Source: Scolanthus callimorphus (taxonomy: Eukaryota > Cnidaria > Anthozoa > Actiniaria > Edwardsiidae). From it: a stretch of DNA of 64,000 nucleotides. The notes under the pieces are model-generated. The model did no database searches and was not told the origin of the DNA. It saw nothing but the letters and a program-made list of their open reading frames with translations. The stretch spans positions 29,042,790-29,106,789 of the forward strand of contig CM066913.1 of NCBI GenBank assembly GCA_033964015.1, in the 5' to 3' direction. Positions 13,301-24,807 of this stretch are shown one piece after another. The translations under genes and the position numbers were made by a program. The first letter of the stretch is position 1. The number at the start of each line of letters is the position of its first letter.

Positions 13301-16300
13301 TGCTTACCGTTTATTCTGTAGCCGTTAGTGAGCATAAAACAGAGGAGATACAGGCGGCGACTAGATTCAGGGAAGAAATTTCAACCTACAAGTCTCCAAT
13401 ACCTTTCCAATCTGTAGGTTTTTCAAAGATGCTATTCTAAGCAATTATTGGATGAGGTTTTTGTGATTTCCAGAATAAACAATGTCGAGACAAGTGGAAT
13501 CAGGCGAGGCCGTAAGGCCGAGCCTGATTCCACTTGGCGAGATATTGTTTATTCTGGAAATCACAAAAACCGAATTCAATAATTGTTTTATTATACATTG
13601 ATTCAGTGAAAATACTTTTTTTCTGTCAAGCAATTTCTTTTACACAAGCGCCTTGTTAAATAGGGGAAACATTCAAGGGCTGTAGTCCCATGAAACATTG
13701 CGCGCGTAGGATCAAGAATCAGCTAGCTGATTCTTCAAGAATCAGCATGCTGATTCTTGGAGACCCTTAAAGTGCGTGATTCCCAAGGTAAAGCGCGCGC
13801 TTTTAGCCAATCAGAATCGAGATAGTGAGTACAATGTATAATAATAAAAATTAGCTGTCAGCAGCATTAATTCGGGACAAGAAATGGGTAAAGGATTTCT
13901 GTTATAGCGACCAAATTCACTATTTGGCGACTATAAATTTTTTTTAGGCGTCAATGGCAACTCTCGAAAAAAGTTAATGTCCTTTGTGGAAAGCGTGTAT
14001 TGGTGACCGCACATGCTTTTATTCTATGTACTAAATGTTGTTGACGCAATAAATGAATTTTGTAGTTCATGTCTGGACTGGACGCGGAGTCTTCCCTTGG
14101 CTATGCCCAAGTCCTGTATAATCTCATATCGTATGCAAGGTATGCATAGTTATATATTCTCACTGGGTCCCGTTGTACTATATCAGTTATGGGAGAGGAG
14201 GCCTGGCGGAGCCAAAGATTGCAAAGGCAATGGGAGGGAGGGTGGGTGAAAAATAGGCAAGAGGGTACCCCCAGGCCTAAGAGTGAGCACGATGGGACCC
14301 ACAGCCACCGCCAATTAATGGCGTCTCTCATGGACGCCTTTTCGGCGCTTGTTGTCAAACCAAGTGAGACTGAGATGATGAGTTGATATCTTATATATGC
14401 ACTGCTGGGGCCCAGTGAGAATAGTAATCAGCTTTGTGTTACTTTTTATCTACTGACTAATGCCCAAGAAAATCAACGCTGTTTTTACACTTTCTTCTTG
14501 AAATTTCAGCCGTGCCAGCAAAGCATTTCCAAATCAGGCCGCCTTGAAACAAAGTGGCTGTGCTTCGTGCTTCAAAGAGGTACGTCGAGGTAGAATGGCC
14601 ATATTCATGCACAACAAGTTTGATTTTAAGACCGTGAAACAATCACTGTTCTTCAAAATGGTGTTTCCACGTTATTGTACCAGCACAAAAGCTCACCACA
14701 AAGACTGATTCCCTTGTTGACCGGTCATGGAGCCGAGCTTGTTGCACACGCATACTTGAGAAACGTGTCTCATGACTCTTAGAGAATGGTGTATTGTGTT
14801 CTGACATGTGGATAGCCATGCTCAGATGTTCGCTGTTCTCTTTGCAGGCCTTGCCATTGTTTCTGAGAGCACTGACTGTCCCAGTTCATAGAGAAGTCAT
14901 TCATAACGGTGTTCGGCAGTACCTTCACCGAATGGTGATCTGTCTGGGAGAGGATGTGCTACCATTCGTGCCTGTGGCTGTCACACATCTACTCGAGAAA
15001 TGCTCAGTAAGTTTTAACCCTGGGATGGCGGGGAACTCCCATACGGAAAAATCGGGATGCTCGACAGGCAAAATGACATTCACCTCTAAGAGATAGCAAA
15101 AAGTGGGCTAGGGATCTTACCTGTTTCACCGCTAATGCTAGCGAGATCAAACTCTTAACCGAGGGTGTAAATGGTGAGAAGGTTTGTAGATGAAGCATAC
15201 AAATTCAAATTTGGATCAACAAGAACTTTGTGTTTTCATGTGAGAAGTGCTTCAGATGACACCCCTATAGTGATAGCAAACCTTCGCAGTGTGCATTTTG
15301 AAGAAGGCCTGTCGACCGTCATGCAACGCGGCCGTATGATACGAAAATACTTACGGAGCCACTTTGTGAGCATTTGAAGTTCGTCATTTTCTTGGCACAT
15401 TTAGACATACTTCGCTGCCGTACGCGTTGAGTGCCATTGTGAACCGTTCTTCGAGTTCTCGCGCAACAGAACAGGGCAAAGCCAGGAACGCCTTGCACAT
15501 TTGGTTTATTTACCATTACCGCGTTCCATGGCGGTTGACAGGCATTCTTTTAAGGTCGTGGCTAGATGGGATGCTCACAGTGGAGGTGATTAATAATTCA
15601 TAGGCATAAACAATAGAACAAAGCTACATAGCATACATGGCATATGAAGGTTCGTTCTACCGTGAAGCCTATAAATTATTAATCACCTCCTATTGAGTTA
15701 TCCCTTTTAGCCATGATCATTCTTTAACCCTAAACGACTAAATGTCCCCCTCAGAGGAATTTTAACCCTGAATTTCTAACTGGAAGGTCTACTGCAGTTC
15801 GTTGTCATCTCCCTCCATTTCCACCTTCGTTAACTGTTCGTATTGGTTTGTATAGTCATCTTGTCTGTTTCAGGCGAAAGACGTACAAGACTTCATCCCG
15901 TTGATCAATCAAATCATCACCAGGTTTAAGGTTCGTTTTGAAATGTGCAATATCCTGTGTTGCAGCTAAAATGATACAATGCCTATATTATAAACGGTAA
16001 TGCCTTTCACAGAAATGGCATTCACATAGCTTTGATTTGACTCTAAATGGAACTTTTCCTGCATGTAAATTTTATCGAAGTCGGTCATACTCCTCATTTT
16101 ACATGAATGCAATATCAGCATGATACCTAGATTTTTTATTTAGCCCCCCCCCCCCCCCTCCCCCGACTCAATGTTGTTATTGGTAAGGTGACCCTTTCCC
16201 CCTACATTGCACTTCTCAGTTACATACTAGTTATATAATGCTTTCGAGTGGCATACTTAACAATTAGACCTTGAACCTGCAAGGGCTACGGGCCAATAGC

Positions 16301-19300
16301 CCATGAGGCCGTAGTTTTAGTATCACCCAACTAGTTGGACAAAACAATTGTCTACAAAATCACCAGAAACCTCGCAAAATGAGAAGCGGCCGCCACTGTT
16401 TTCATGTTCAAAATCGGCGCTTTCGCTACTAGAGGTCTATTGATAATAATTCCCTAGTAGCGTAGCCAATCAGAATGCAGCAATAGTCCACTAGTTGGGG
16501 GATACTAAAATAGGATATCCTACGCGTCACTTAGTGTATACTCGCCACGCTGAGCAGAATAAAGCTTTTCGCCCCTTGGTCGAACAATCAGTCACACTAA
16601 CGGAAGCTTTCACTTGTTTTCTAGCATCATATTGTACCATTCCTTAGAGAAGTCTTTATGGCTGTTGTGAACACGATTTTTACGGTGCTGAACAAACCAG
16701 CCGAGGATTTAGACACACAGGTCAGCAGTTTATACTAGTAATTTCTTTTCAACTCAGTATGTCGTATTTCATGTGTGCGTGTCCGTCACCAAGAACGGGC
16801 TGAGCGCGAGACGAGGGGAACTACTACAGTAGCTTTGTCTTGTTCTTTTAACGTATAGAAACTGTATCTTCTGTTTGCACTACCGGTATCTACCATAAGA
16901 CAGAGAAAAAACATGTTTGACTATGTTTGTGCATTATTTTTCGTTATTGGGAATGTTTAATTTTTTTTATTTCGCTTCTTGAAGGCTACTAAAGAAAAAG
17001 AGACGTTGAGAAGAAGCTACTTTCTCTTCATTGCTGCAGTTGTAAACAATGAAGTGTCAGAAGTGCTAACCAGCCAAGGTAACTATCTGAGATGTGAGTT
17101 TACTCTTTTGTTCAACCAAAATCGTCGTGTCGCGCTTGAAATGTTCAAAACATGGTTTCTATTGTGGGTCTTTCGGTTCTACTAATCAAACCTTGTGGGT
17201 CAATCAGGTCCTTGCTCTGTTTCGCCTAGTGCACTCAACTGGGTTTTCGTCGCGACAGAATGATTTGTTTACTGTGTGGGCCAATCAGATCCTTTCTCTG
17301 TTTCGCCATAGTGCACTCAACTGGGTTTTCGTCGCGACAGAAAGCCAGGCGATTGCACTTTTTCACAAATCCACGATGGCGGCCACGCGAAAGCAAACTC
17401 GACCTAATGTATCAGTCAATTCCAGCGGTGACCATGCCCCCCCCGGGCTTTTGGTCATTTCTAAAAATAAAACTGAAAATTCCCCGCCCCCGGGCTAGCA
17501 AAAATGCAGAATACCCCACGGCGGGGAACACAAAAAGCGGAAAAATGCCCCACCCCCGGGACGAGAAAAAGACGGTAACTCTGCGTGACAACGCTTCACA
17601 ACAAAAACTTCAACTCCATTTATACTGTCCGAGCATTTACAATTCGTTTTTAAATGTACTTTAGTTTTCTCGTCTTTGAACGAGTTCTCATTTCACTGAA
17701 AGTGAGACAAAATATAAATAAAGAAGTGACATTCCTTGGCCATTCGCGGTTGTAGCCATTTAGCTGCATCTCTCAATGCGAAATTTACCTTTATTCTATT
17801 TGCAGAGCAACTATTTCGCAGTTATGTTACTTGACTTTTTGCGAAATTGCGAAATCTGTTTCTTCTCTATAGAAGACGTTAACTGTGAAATGTGCAAATG
17901 TGTCAGTATCCAAACGTGGTGTATACGGGCCATGCTCTGCATTATATTTTATGTGGCGTTATTTTCTGTAACTGGGTTGTAGTTCGCAAAACCCGACGCG
18001 CTTGAGATGAGAAAACCAAAATTCCCCACCCCCCTCCCCCGGGGAAAAACAATTCCCGACCCCGGGGCCAGCAAAATTTCCAAAATTCCCCACCCCAGGG
18101 AAGGCACTGGTGTGCAAATGCCCCACGGTGTCCGGGGGGGGGGGGGGGGGGGGGGGGTATGGTCACCGCTGGAATTGACTGATACATAAAAACTACACTC
18201 CAACACCTGCGAGCAGGCTACGGTGCTTCGTCTGGTGGAACCAGGGTTCGTACGTATCCTGGAAATCCTGCAATATCATGGATTTTCATCTCCTTCCTGG
18301 AAAGTCCTGGAATTTTAAGGAAAATCCTGGAAAACTCCTGGAAAAATGTTTCAGCTCAAATGTGGTTGAATCAGTCAGTTTCGTGAATCTGATTTTAGGC
18401 TGCAAATTATGACATCCATATGAGGGGGCATTTCTACCCAATAAACTCCTGGAAAAATAACTAAAGACGTCCTGGAAAATCCTGGATTTTTGTCATGCAG
18501 AAAGTGTTCGAACCTGTGGAACAGAAAAAGCAAAAATTCGACGTTTCGGAAATGTGCTGCGCGAAACGAGGGATTTAGTTGTAAAGGAAATGTGCTGCGC
18601 GAAACGAGGGATTTAGTTGTAGAGGCTTCTTTCTCGCTGCAAAAGGAGAGACAAGAGTTTAGTTCGTGTGTCAAACTATGAATAACGTATTCTCATTCGT
18701 ATTCCTCAGAACCTCACCATGTTCAGCAAGTATTACTGACTGTAATTCAAGGTGCTGTGGACTATCCAGACCCAGTTGTAAGTTCAACAACAACTTGATA
18801 AATGTTGGCTACAAGGCCTACTCTGGAACCTTATCTCGCCTTATCTCGCAGCTCCTAATGGCACAATGTTTCCTTATCTGGCCTCATCTCGCAAAAACTC
18901 CCGGCTAGATAAGGTCCCAAAGTAGACCTGCTCCATTGTCGTCCGTTTTAGTCGCCAGGCATCATTTCTTACTCGCGATGGCGGAGTGACTACTAGGACA
19001 ATCTTTGTCGCCTTAACAATCAGTCGGTCAAATGTTCAAGTCCCGTATTCAACTGCAAAGGATTTTCAATATATGGTATTTTACTTAGGGACTGGTCATA
19101 AATTTGAGGGGGGGGGGGGGGGGGGGGGGGGTGGTGTATTTTTTATTTTGGTCTACATGTTTTTGGGAAACCCTCCCCTGACAAGATGCACGAAAAATGT
19201 TGGCCCTCCCAAATGCGGTGACATATTTAATCGTGACCCTCCCCCATCATTCACTGGATATAGATATTGCCCCCCCCCCCCCCAAAAAAAAAAAAAAAAA

Positions 19301-22300
19301 ATTGTTATTCTCTTGCGTGCGAAGCGCCCCGAAAATTTAGATCCCAGCATGTTAAATTACTGCATGTTTGGGGGAACCTTGATATGCAGGGTGCAAAATC
19401 GGGAGTTTTAAGGATTGATTGGGGAAAAACTGTGGGGCCACGGGTCCCCCTGACCCTATAAGCGCTACGGCCTTGTATTACCCTAACAACGTTTGCATAA
19501 AACATAATGACCCTCCCTTTATCCTTTGCACCAAATTTTCTGACCCTCCCTTTTTCACCTGCATGAAAATTAGAGGCCCTCCCCAGTTTTGCACCAGCCC
19601 TCCCCCCTCTAATTTATGACCGGTCCCTTAACGTGTCTAATTTAGCGTTGGCTAACGGAGTTTTTAACAAGCATGTGCCAAGGCTGAAGGACAAACGGCA
19701 ACTAGATTATAGTGCTTTCACCTCTTATGAGAGCAAGGGCAATATTGACTTTATGTTCATAACAAACTGAGTCCATCATTAATGAAAATTATTTGTTTCA
19801 GGCACAGAAAATTTGTTTTAATATACTCCGCAAGCTGGTGGAATTATGGGGTAGGTCCAGATATACAACTCCTAGTGTGTTTGCAAGCGCTGAAAGGTGA
19901 TTGTTTTCTTTTTTATCACGGAAAAACCTCTTGAGGTCGCGAGAGGTTGCGAGGTCAAAACGGGAATTCCTCCACTGACTGGCTGTGCGCAGGTTATACC
20001 ATACCCCGCAAGACCTGTTTCGACCTGTTGTTTGCAATCGTAACTTACGTTTGACCTTTGTGATTTTGTTACAGGTGGTTCCAATGGGGAAGCTGGATTC
20101 AAGGATTTCCTCTATGATAACATTGTTCCTGCGTGTTTCTTGGCTCCTATGAAGCCGTCCTTCAATATGGAAGATGCACAGACGTTTTTGGTAGGTTTTC
20201 TAGCCTGCTTGAAGGCGGTAGATGGTGTTTTTACCGGCGGCTTGATGTTGAAGCGCGCACGGGCTCAATTTGGCGTTCCAAGATGGCTGTAGCCGTTTTT
20301 TGACGGTTTTATTCAACCAAAACGTTCTCAGATTATTTTCGATTAAAATTGTCGGGAAATTATTAATGTTGTTATTATAACATTTTCACTAGGCAATGCA
20401 AGAGATTGTTCAAACCCAAAAGATGATTCTTCAAAAGCAGGTCAGTCTATGCACCGCGAACTTGCATAGTGCCTTATTTATTGAGGTGCATATAACCCCT
20501 GAAACGATTACTTATGTGCTGAAATCTCCACTCTGTGGTGTGACTTGTATTGATTGGATAAGCAGAGCTCATATTATCGGCTTTTAAAAATGGAGGCAAA
20601 ACAGCTGATGACGTCACACACAGCGAAACTATTTCTAAATCTGTAAGAATTTACAATTTCCTCACAACAACTACGGAATGAAGTTCTTTATAAGTCTTCT
20701 TCAAAAAGCTCTGGCATTCTATCCTCAAAGCAAAACGTGCAAACCATGTAAAATGAGAGAACTTCTTTTGTGTTTGCCGAAAACGTTTCTACCCTTGCTA
20801 ATTATATGTCAGTGCTAGAATACTGTGATGCCTTATTTTCAGGGTGGGGAATTTGTGGAGTACCTACAACGTAAATATTTACCGAGTTTGAACCTGTCCC
20901 CTCCGTTAGTACAGGTGAGTCTGACGAAGCCTTTGACTGGGTGTTGTGAAAATGTGTGGTCATCTTAGGCACCGTCCACCCTATGCCGGCTAAATTTGAA
21001 AACGGCTCATTATTTTTACGGTTGTGCCTTCCGTCCACACTACGCCGGCTAAATATCCCTAAATATAACTTTTCGAAAAAGCTGCCGAAAGTGGATAAAT
21101 TTGAAGAATTGTTACCGGCTACCCATTGTTGTGTGGACGGTGAAGACGGAACTTTTCGAAAACGGTGACCTCGTGCCGTCACACGGCTGAGAAGAATTGT
21201 TGACCGCGGACTGTCGTTCTTATTTTGGCGCATGCGCATCAAATTTCAGCGGCGTAGTGTGGACGGAAAACATTTGTTCCGTTTTCGGATTGCGGCGTAG
21301 TGTGGTCGGAAAATTTTTGTTCCGTTTTCGGAGCAAATGGCCGTTCAAATTTAGCCGGCGTAGTGTGGACGGTGCCTTAGAAAGAACAGAGTAATCTGAA
21401 AATGAGTGAAAGGAAAGGTTATTTGGTATTGGCAAAACATTTGAAGCCATCGTGAGGCAGCTTATTTAGCTTAGAAGTGAATGCGGGGCAGCTTCTTGGA
21501 ATATAGGAAAGGCATCTGAGGTGACTGTGAGGGAGCTTTGGCATCAGCAAGTCGCCCATCTGAGTATGAGGCAGTCCATTTGGTTTCAACGCAGCTTGTG
21601 ACGAACACGTTTAGCTACTGAAAATTTGTTAAACCTGCCCTCAAGTTTTACATTCAACCTTGCATTGGAATCTCAGGGTAACACTTATACGTGATAATTC
21701 TTCAACAGGGGCTGGTCCTTTTAAATTCCTCAAGTTTTCTCGTCATTTTGAAATTCGCAGCTTGGGCTTCCTGTGTCGCCGCACGCGAGCCAAAAATGGC
21801 GGGAAAAATAGAACTTATCAGAAACGTTCCTCGCACATGAAATGAATAGTGTAGACATGTGTAGATAATAGAGCAGGGCCTTTCAACTGAATGTTAGAAA
21901 GCTGCTATTCATGCTAGGCAGGGCGTAGTTACTGACTGAGTGCCCTGTTAAAATGGCAGAGGAACCCTAGTAATACTTGAATTCTCATTTCTTTCAATTC
22001 CCTCCTCTAGGAGTATACACATGCGCTCCAACACGCAGACATCAAGACGTTCAAAAATTATTCCAAGGTTAGTCATCATCGCATTCTCAAGTTGGTGCAC
22101 CTCTTACAGTTTCAATACCAGAAATGCGTTAAGCTTAGCACACCCATGGAAGAGTCAAAAGAGGTGCAGGGTGTCAACTTCCAATTTTTTGGGTTTAGTC
22201 CTATTTTCTCCTATTTTTTGGGTATATTCCTATTTTCTCCTATTTTTTGGGTATATTCCTATTTTTGGGTATATTCCTATTTTCCCCTATTTTTGGGGTA

Positions 22301-22484
22301 TATTCCTATTTTCTCCTATTTTTGGGGTACATTCCTATTTTCTCCTATTTTTTTTGGCCAAAACCTCCTATTTGACTTTTTTGAAGCTTTTGACTTTGAT
22401 CATGTGGCTTTTTGGAATAGTATTTCTGTCCAGTAATGAGATTTCTCTATATTACAGGCATTCTTCACACAGCTACAAACATGA
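1332..22484 (+). CDS. XPOT: Exportin-T (tRNA nuclear export receptor), 5'-truncated by window edge
   Basis: Importin-beta-family HEAT-repeat karyopherin that binds RanGTP and mature tRNA and carries tRNA out of the nucleus. I joined 34 exons (~890 codons; human XPOT is 962 residues). The first ~70 residues, including the start of the Ran-binding end, lie left of the window. Diagnostic stretches in family order: FIKNKAAQVFAL, DRDVVRTSE, VPELVESWYRIL, GEDEVMFLEF, FFETVVRYERYF, YLHRMVICLGEDVLPF, DFIPLINQI, LRRSYFLFI, IVPACFLAP, TFKNYSKAFF. Every exon phase joins except exon 10 (7950-8011), one base short in an A run (see findings). The terminal exon is only 27 nt and ends in TGA at 22482-22484. 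TBK1 follows on the same strand after a small gene on the opposite strand. Family assignment is very secure. Confidence 0.96.
2040..2805. mobile_element. Non-autonomous DNA transposon, 21-bp TIRs, TGATAT duplication
   Basis: The ends are perfect inverted repeats: CAGGGCATCTGACAGGGTGC opening, its complement closing at 2785-2805. TGATAT flanks both sides (2034-2039 and 2806-2811) as a target-site duplication. The interior repeats the words TTTCCGCACAATTTG. The CAGGG...CCCTG ends recall hAT-like elements, but a 6-bp duplication is not the usual 8. It begins 10 bp after an XPOT 5' splice site. Confidence 0.88.
3353..3568. mobile_element. MITE with CAGGGCC ends
   Basis: Imperfect terminal inverted repeats beginning CAGGGCCTGACA and ending TGTCGGGCCCTG, with GGCGACTA/TAGTCGCC words inside. 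Related ends occur at 35937-36100. XPOT intron. Confidence 0.65.
4070..4762. mobile_element. MITE, ends TACCATATTTTCCGGTATAT
   Basis: The left end reads TACCATATTTTCCGGTATAT followed by AAGACGCA, and the right end is the near complement (ACTTATATACTGGAAAATAC then GGTA). A second internal copy of the AAGACGCA-type end lies at ~4690. XPOT intron 4. Confidence 0.78.
5811..6720. mobile_element. DNA transposon relic, ~40-bp TIRs (910 bp)
   Basis: The left end begins GGGGTTGGTTCAATAATGAC and continues for about 20 more bases; its inverted copy with few mismatches is at 6682-6720, ending GAACCAACCCTG. No transposase frame was recognised inside. XPOT intron 5. Confidence 0.8.
7151..7322. mobile_element. 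MITE, ends TAGAGCAGATTTCATATGAC
   Basis: Inverted ends of ~30 bp (TAGAGCAGATTTCATATGAC / GTCATACGAAATCTGCTATA). Related elements are at 44531-44650 and 48459-48596. XPOT intron 7. Confidence 0.75.
8255..8727. mobile_element. MITE with CAGTGGC ends and a poly-G tract
   Basis: The left end CAGTGGCAGATCCAGGA and right end TTCTGGATCCGCCACTG are inverted with two mismatches. About 18 consecutive G follow the left end. A fragment resembling the right end (CCTGGATCCGCCACT) is also at ~46420. XPOT intron 11. Confidence 0.7.
9534..9738. mobile_element. Palindromic MITE, 57-bp inverted arms
   Basis: Arms 9534-9590 and 9682-9738 are inverted copies differing at about one base, beginning GGCTAACGGTGTTTACATCT. 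A lone arm of the same family lies at 28683-28758 in TBK1 intron 2. XPOT intron 13. Confidence 0.85.
9739..10022. repeat. Dispersed repeat rich in TCCTGGAA (copy 1)
   Basis: Shares long blocks in the same orientation with 18241-18517 (for example AAATGTGGTTGAATCAGTCA and TTTCTACCCAATAAA). Its ends, GGTTCGTA... and ...CAAACCCTGG, are weakly inverted. Both copies are in XPOT introns. Confidence 0.75.
11727..11940. mobile_element. MITE, ends CGTCCATCCATG
   Basis: Imperfect ~40-bp inverted arms starting CGTCCATCCATG and ending CATGGATGGACG. XPOT intron 18. Confidence 0.65.
12261..12534. mobile_element. MITE with 17-bp TIRs and AGACGATTTGTTCGTCT subrepeats
   Basis: Perfect ends GGCCGTTTTCACACTAG (12261-12277) and its complement (12518-12534). 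The interior is built from the partly palindromic word AGACGATTTGTTCGTCT, repeated several times. XPOT intron 18. Confidence 0.8.
12898..13057. mobile_element. MITE, ends CTGCGATTTTCATAA
   Basis: Inverted ends CTGCGATTTTCATAA / TTATGAAAATCGCAG. Related to the larger palindrome at 27689-27990, whose ends are CTGCGGTTTTCATAAT. XPOT intron 20. Confidence 0.7.
13441..13850 (+). mobile_element. Hairpin-bearing dispersed element (copy 1)
   Basis: Contains a near-perfect palindrome (~13450-13565, arms carrying GTGATTTCCAGAATAAACAA) followed by ~280 bp that match 52903-53282 on the other strand. The copies are ~39 kb apart, in an XPOT and an ACAD9 intron. This copy has an extra small inverted repeat near 13715-13760 (AGAATCAGC / GCTGATTCT words). 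Confidence 0.8.
14155..14424. mobile_element. Possible MITE, ends TTCTCACTGGG
   Basis: Short inverted ends TTCTCACTGGGTCCC / GGGCCCAGTGAGAA separated by ~240 bp. The arms are short, so this is tentative. XPOT intron 22. Confidence 0.45.
15582..15690. mobile_element. 109-bp MITE, 24-bp TIRs
   Basis: The left end starts GGAGGTGATTAATAATTCAT and the right end is its complement with one mismatch over 24 bp. XPOT intron 24. Confidence 0.8.
16315..16510. mobile_element. Composite MITE family, copy in XPOT intron 25
   Basis: Ends TTTTAGTATCACCCAACTAG / CTAGTTGGGGGATACTAAAA. Carries the shared core GCCAATCAGAATGCAG seen in copies at 32096, 34675, 35671 and ~39580. A decayed palindromic module with CAATTAGACC precedes it at 16261. 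Confidence 0.72.
17408..18186. mobile_element. DNA transposon relic, 28-bp perfect TIRs ending in C/G runs
   Basis: Arms 17408-17435 and 18159-18186 are perfect inverted repeats (TGTATCAGTCAATTCCAGCG...). Inside each arm lies a C run or a 25-bp G run, then CCCC/GGGG-rich subrepeats with AAATTCCCC words. The middle has no recognisable transposase. XPOT intron 27. Confidence 0.82.
18241..18517. repeat. Dispersed repeat rich in TCCTGGAA (copy 2)
   Basis: Direct-orientation copy of 9739-10022. It adds an extra AACTCCTGGAAA block near 18332. XPOT intron 27. A short direct duplication (AAATGTGCTGCGCGAAACGA, at ~18548 and ~18588) follows it. Confidence 0.75.
19087..19628. mobile_element. AGGGAC-family MITE, copy in XPOT intron 28
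   Basis: Ends AGGGACTGGTCATAAATTT / AATTTATGACCGGTCCCT, each bordered internally by a G or C run. Same family as 48948-49469 and the left end at 47260. Confidence 0.78.
20968..21376. mobile_element. MITE, ends GGCACCGTCCAC
   Basis: Inverted ends of ~35 bp (GGCACCGTCCACCCTATGCC / GGCGTAGTGTGGACGGTGCC) with further internal copies of CGTAGTGTGGACGG, so nested inverted repeats are present. XPOT intron 32. Confidence 0.78.
22167..22360 (+). repeat. TATTCCTATTTTCTCC minisatellite at a GGGTGTCAA end
   Basis: Starts CAGGGTGTCAA and continues as 5-6 imperfect ~25-30-bp units of CCTATTTTCTCC/TTTTTGGGTATATT. It occupies most of the last XPOT intron. A related shorter element lies at 23230-23645. Confidence 0.75.
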
Positions 22485-24807
22485 CGGTGGCGCTCGGGTC
22501 AATGGGGGAAATGCTAAAAGATTGAATACAATTTAGGACAAATATAGAAGATTATAATTTATTAAAATATTATTAATTGAGAAAAGGAAGATACAACATT
22601 TGTATAGGTTAAAAGTCTGTTGTACAAAGAAGAGCGTCTATAATTGCAGAAATTTTTGTATACTTTCCTGTGATGCAATATTTTGTTACGGTTTTTTTTG
22701 TTAAGAAGATGCATTAGTCTACAATGTGAAGACTGTAATTACGTAATGTTCTGAGTATGATTTCAGCCAGTTTTAGAGTTTTCTGTTTTATAATATTAAT
22801 AATAGTAGTTATAAAACTTATTCTGCTACTAGTAAAAACTATGCTGAAAACTTATGAAATAGTGGCTAATGTTTTAACGGGTACAGCGATAGTGTATCTG
22901 TCTGCTCAGTCCATATGAATTTTGAGATGTATAATTACTCTTCAAGAGGAAATAGATTGAGAATGATCATTTGACATTGTTGTCACTGACGTCATCTTGA
23001 AGTAACAAAAGGGGATATTTATACCAATTGTACTGAATCTTAGCTCTTGATATAGGATCGTAGAAGAATGGCGAGTTTAGAATTTGCATGTTATGGAAAT
23101 AATTTAGTCAAACTAGGATATTGCAGGTTAGAGAGGTTGTCATAAACCCGTGGAATCGTGGAATACATTTAGCGTATGACACTTTAATGCGCTCTAATTC
23201 CTTTGTTCTCTTTTGTGTCTTCTTGACTACTGGGTGTCAAGTTCCTATTTTTTGGGCGTATCCTGTTTCTCCTATTTTTTTTGGGCCAAGGCCTACTATT
23301 TTTCCTATTTTTTAAGCATTCGACTGCAAACGGTAAGTCTAATCCAGTCGATTTTGCACCAAAGCTTGCTACATTTCCAGTAGTCTAAGTAATCCAGCGA
23401 GCCTGAAATTTCAAAATTTTCTCGCCCCAGATCCCCCTTGGAAAACAACTAATAACGACCCCAATTTTCCACTTGATACCAATATGAACACTGCTCTCTT
23501 TCAGCATCTTTTGCCATAAAACGTTCCGATAAATAGGCACATTAATTTGCGCGTCTACAAACCTCTCTTTTTCCTATTTTTCTCCTGTTTTTTTTTGGTC
23601 CAAATCTTTCTATTTTTCTGAACCTTCTTAATGCTTGACACCCTGTGACCATTTCTTGCCTGCGAAGCAAACGCAAAAGAAAAAGGGGGAGAGGGAGCTA
23701 GGCTGTTATGCTTTGACTAGTGCACTTTGTTCCACGGGCTTATGAAAACCACATAGAGGCCTTAAAAAGAACTTCTGTGAAAATACTATTTGTTCAAAAG
23801 TTGAAAATCTTTAAATAGATAGAAGTTCAATAATTTAATCGATGTTATATTGGTAAAATCATCGGTAAAATATTCATTGTAGAAACATTTGATAGAAACA
23901 TTGAGGAGTCATACCGGTATGTCATTTTAAGTGAAAAAATAATTGTAACTTTGCTCGATTTCTACTTCACAATGTAATTGTATGTAAAGTGTTTCGGCCC
24001 ACGTGTGGCCCAAAAAGGATGGAGTGGAGGAGGGAATATTAGTCTGGCAGATTAGCAAAGGCACCAAAGTTAACATGTTGATATAGTTTTCAGTAATTTA
24101 TAGAAGATAAGCCACGTTCAATTTTATTCGTAGCGGGGTTTTTGCCTTTGAATTCCTCTGTCTGATTTCGATTGTCCCACTCCCTCTCATTCCAGCTACG
24201 CAGGCTAAATTGTGTTGTCCAACCCAGCATGTGTATTTTTGTTGTGATATAAAATGCTGTCTGATAAAAGAACTCTGTCAGCATTAAATATAGAATCTCC
24301 ATGTATAGATTCTTGTATGCAAAAGACCATTGTCAATAAAATATACATAACACTTGTTTTTGTTCCAGTCTCGTGATTTTTAATAAATTATTAAGTACTT
24401 TTGGCAGTTCTGCCAATTTACATTTGATCGTGTCCTTACATTTACCTGTACTATAGTAGAAGAGAGATATTATTTCATTTATATAAACTATAGTGTTTTA
24501 TCAGGATTTCGGCCGCTGAGAAATATCGTTATTCGCACGTGTGAAAAATTACGATAATTCCCACTATCGTGAAATTAACCAAATCGAATTTGTTTTCACA
24601 AAAAAAGTTTATATACAGTATAGTATCCATATCCCCGCGCGCCGACTTATTCTCTATTTTATTTACCACACATTAAATCTACATATGTCAAGCATTCAAT
24701 TACAAACGAGTGATATAATTTTTGTACTGGTGTATGTAAACTTCTTACAACAATCCCATGCTAAAGCAATCGCCATAGAAAACCCATGGGAAAACGCAAT
24801 GACTGCA
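22485..24807. other. XPOT 3' UTR and intergenic spacer
   Basis: No gene recognised. AATAAA words at 24335-24340 and 24382-24387 could end the XPOT transcript, which would imply a ~1.9-kb 3' UTR; nothing closer was seen. On the opposite strand an AATAAA (read from 24663 to 24658) lies ~145 bp past the dehydrogenase stop codon and is a plausible poly(A) signal for it. The element at 23230-23645 occupies part of the spacer. Confidence 0.5.
23230..23645. mobile_element. MITE with CTGGGTGTCAA / TTGACACCCTG ends
   Basis: Ends CTGGGTGTCAA and TTGACACCCTG; the interior has CCTATTTTT words and a unique block (~23330-23545). That block is found inverted at ~48165-48375, 25 kb away. Confidence 0.7.

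Larger units (their letters stand above)
10124..22484 (+). other. XPOT: XPOT exons 14-34 (window numbering)
   Basis: Coordinates: 10124-10183, 10264-10314, 10842-10910, 11027-11121, 11203-11269, 12567-12605, 12700-12756, 13138-13206, 14066-14139, 14510-14579, 14848-15006, 15874-15930, 16625-16720, 16985-17078, 18710-18777, 19802-19850, 20075-20190, 20393-20440, 20843-20914, 22011-22067, 22458-22484. All phases are compatible. The last exon encodes AFFTQLQT plus stop, matching the position of the human C-terminal VFFQRAKP. Confidence 0.9.

Noticed and set aside
1332..22484. XPOT as a pseudogene
   Set aside because: Thirty-three of 34 exons are intact with matching phases and normal splice sites. 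A single homopolymer shortfall is better explained as an error.
22167..23645. A single 1.5-kb transposon with CAGGGTGTCAA ends
   Set aside because: The interval contains the conserved last XPOT exon (22458-22484), so two separate element copies are more likely.
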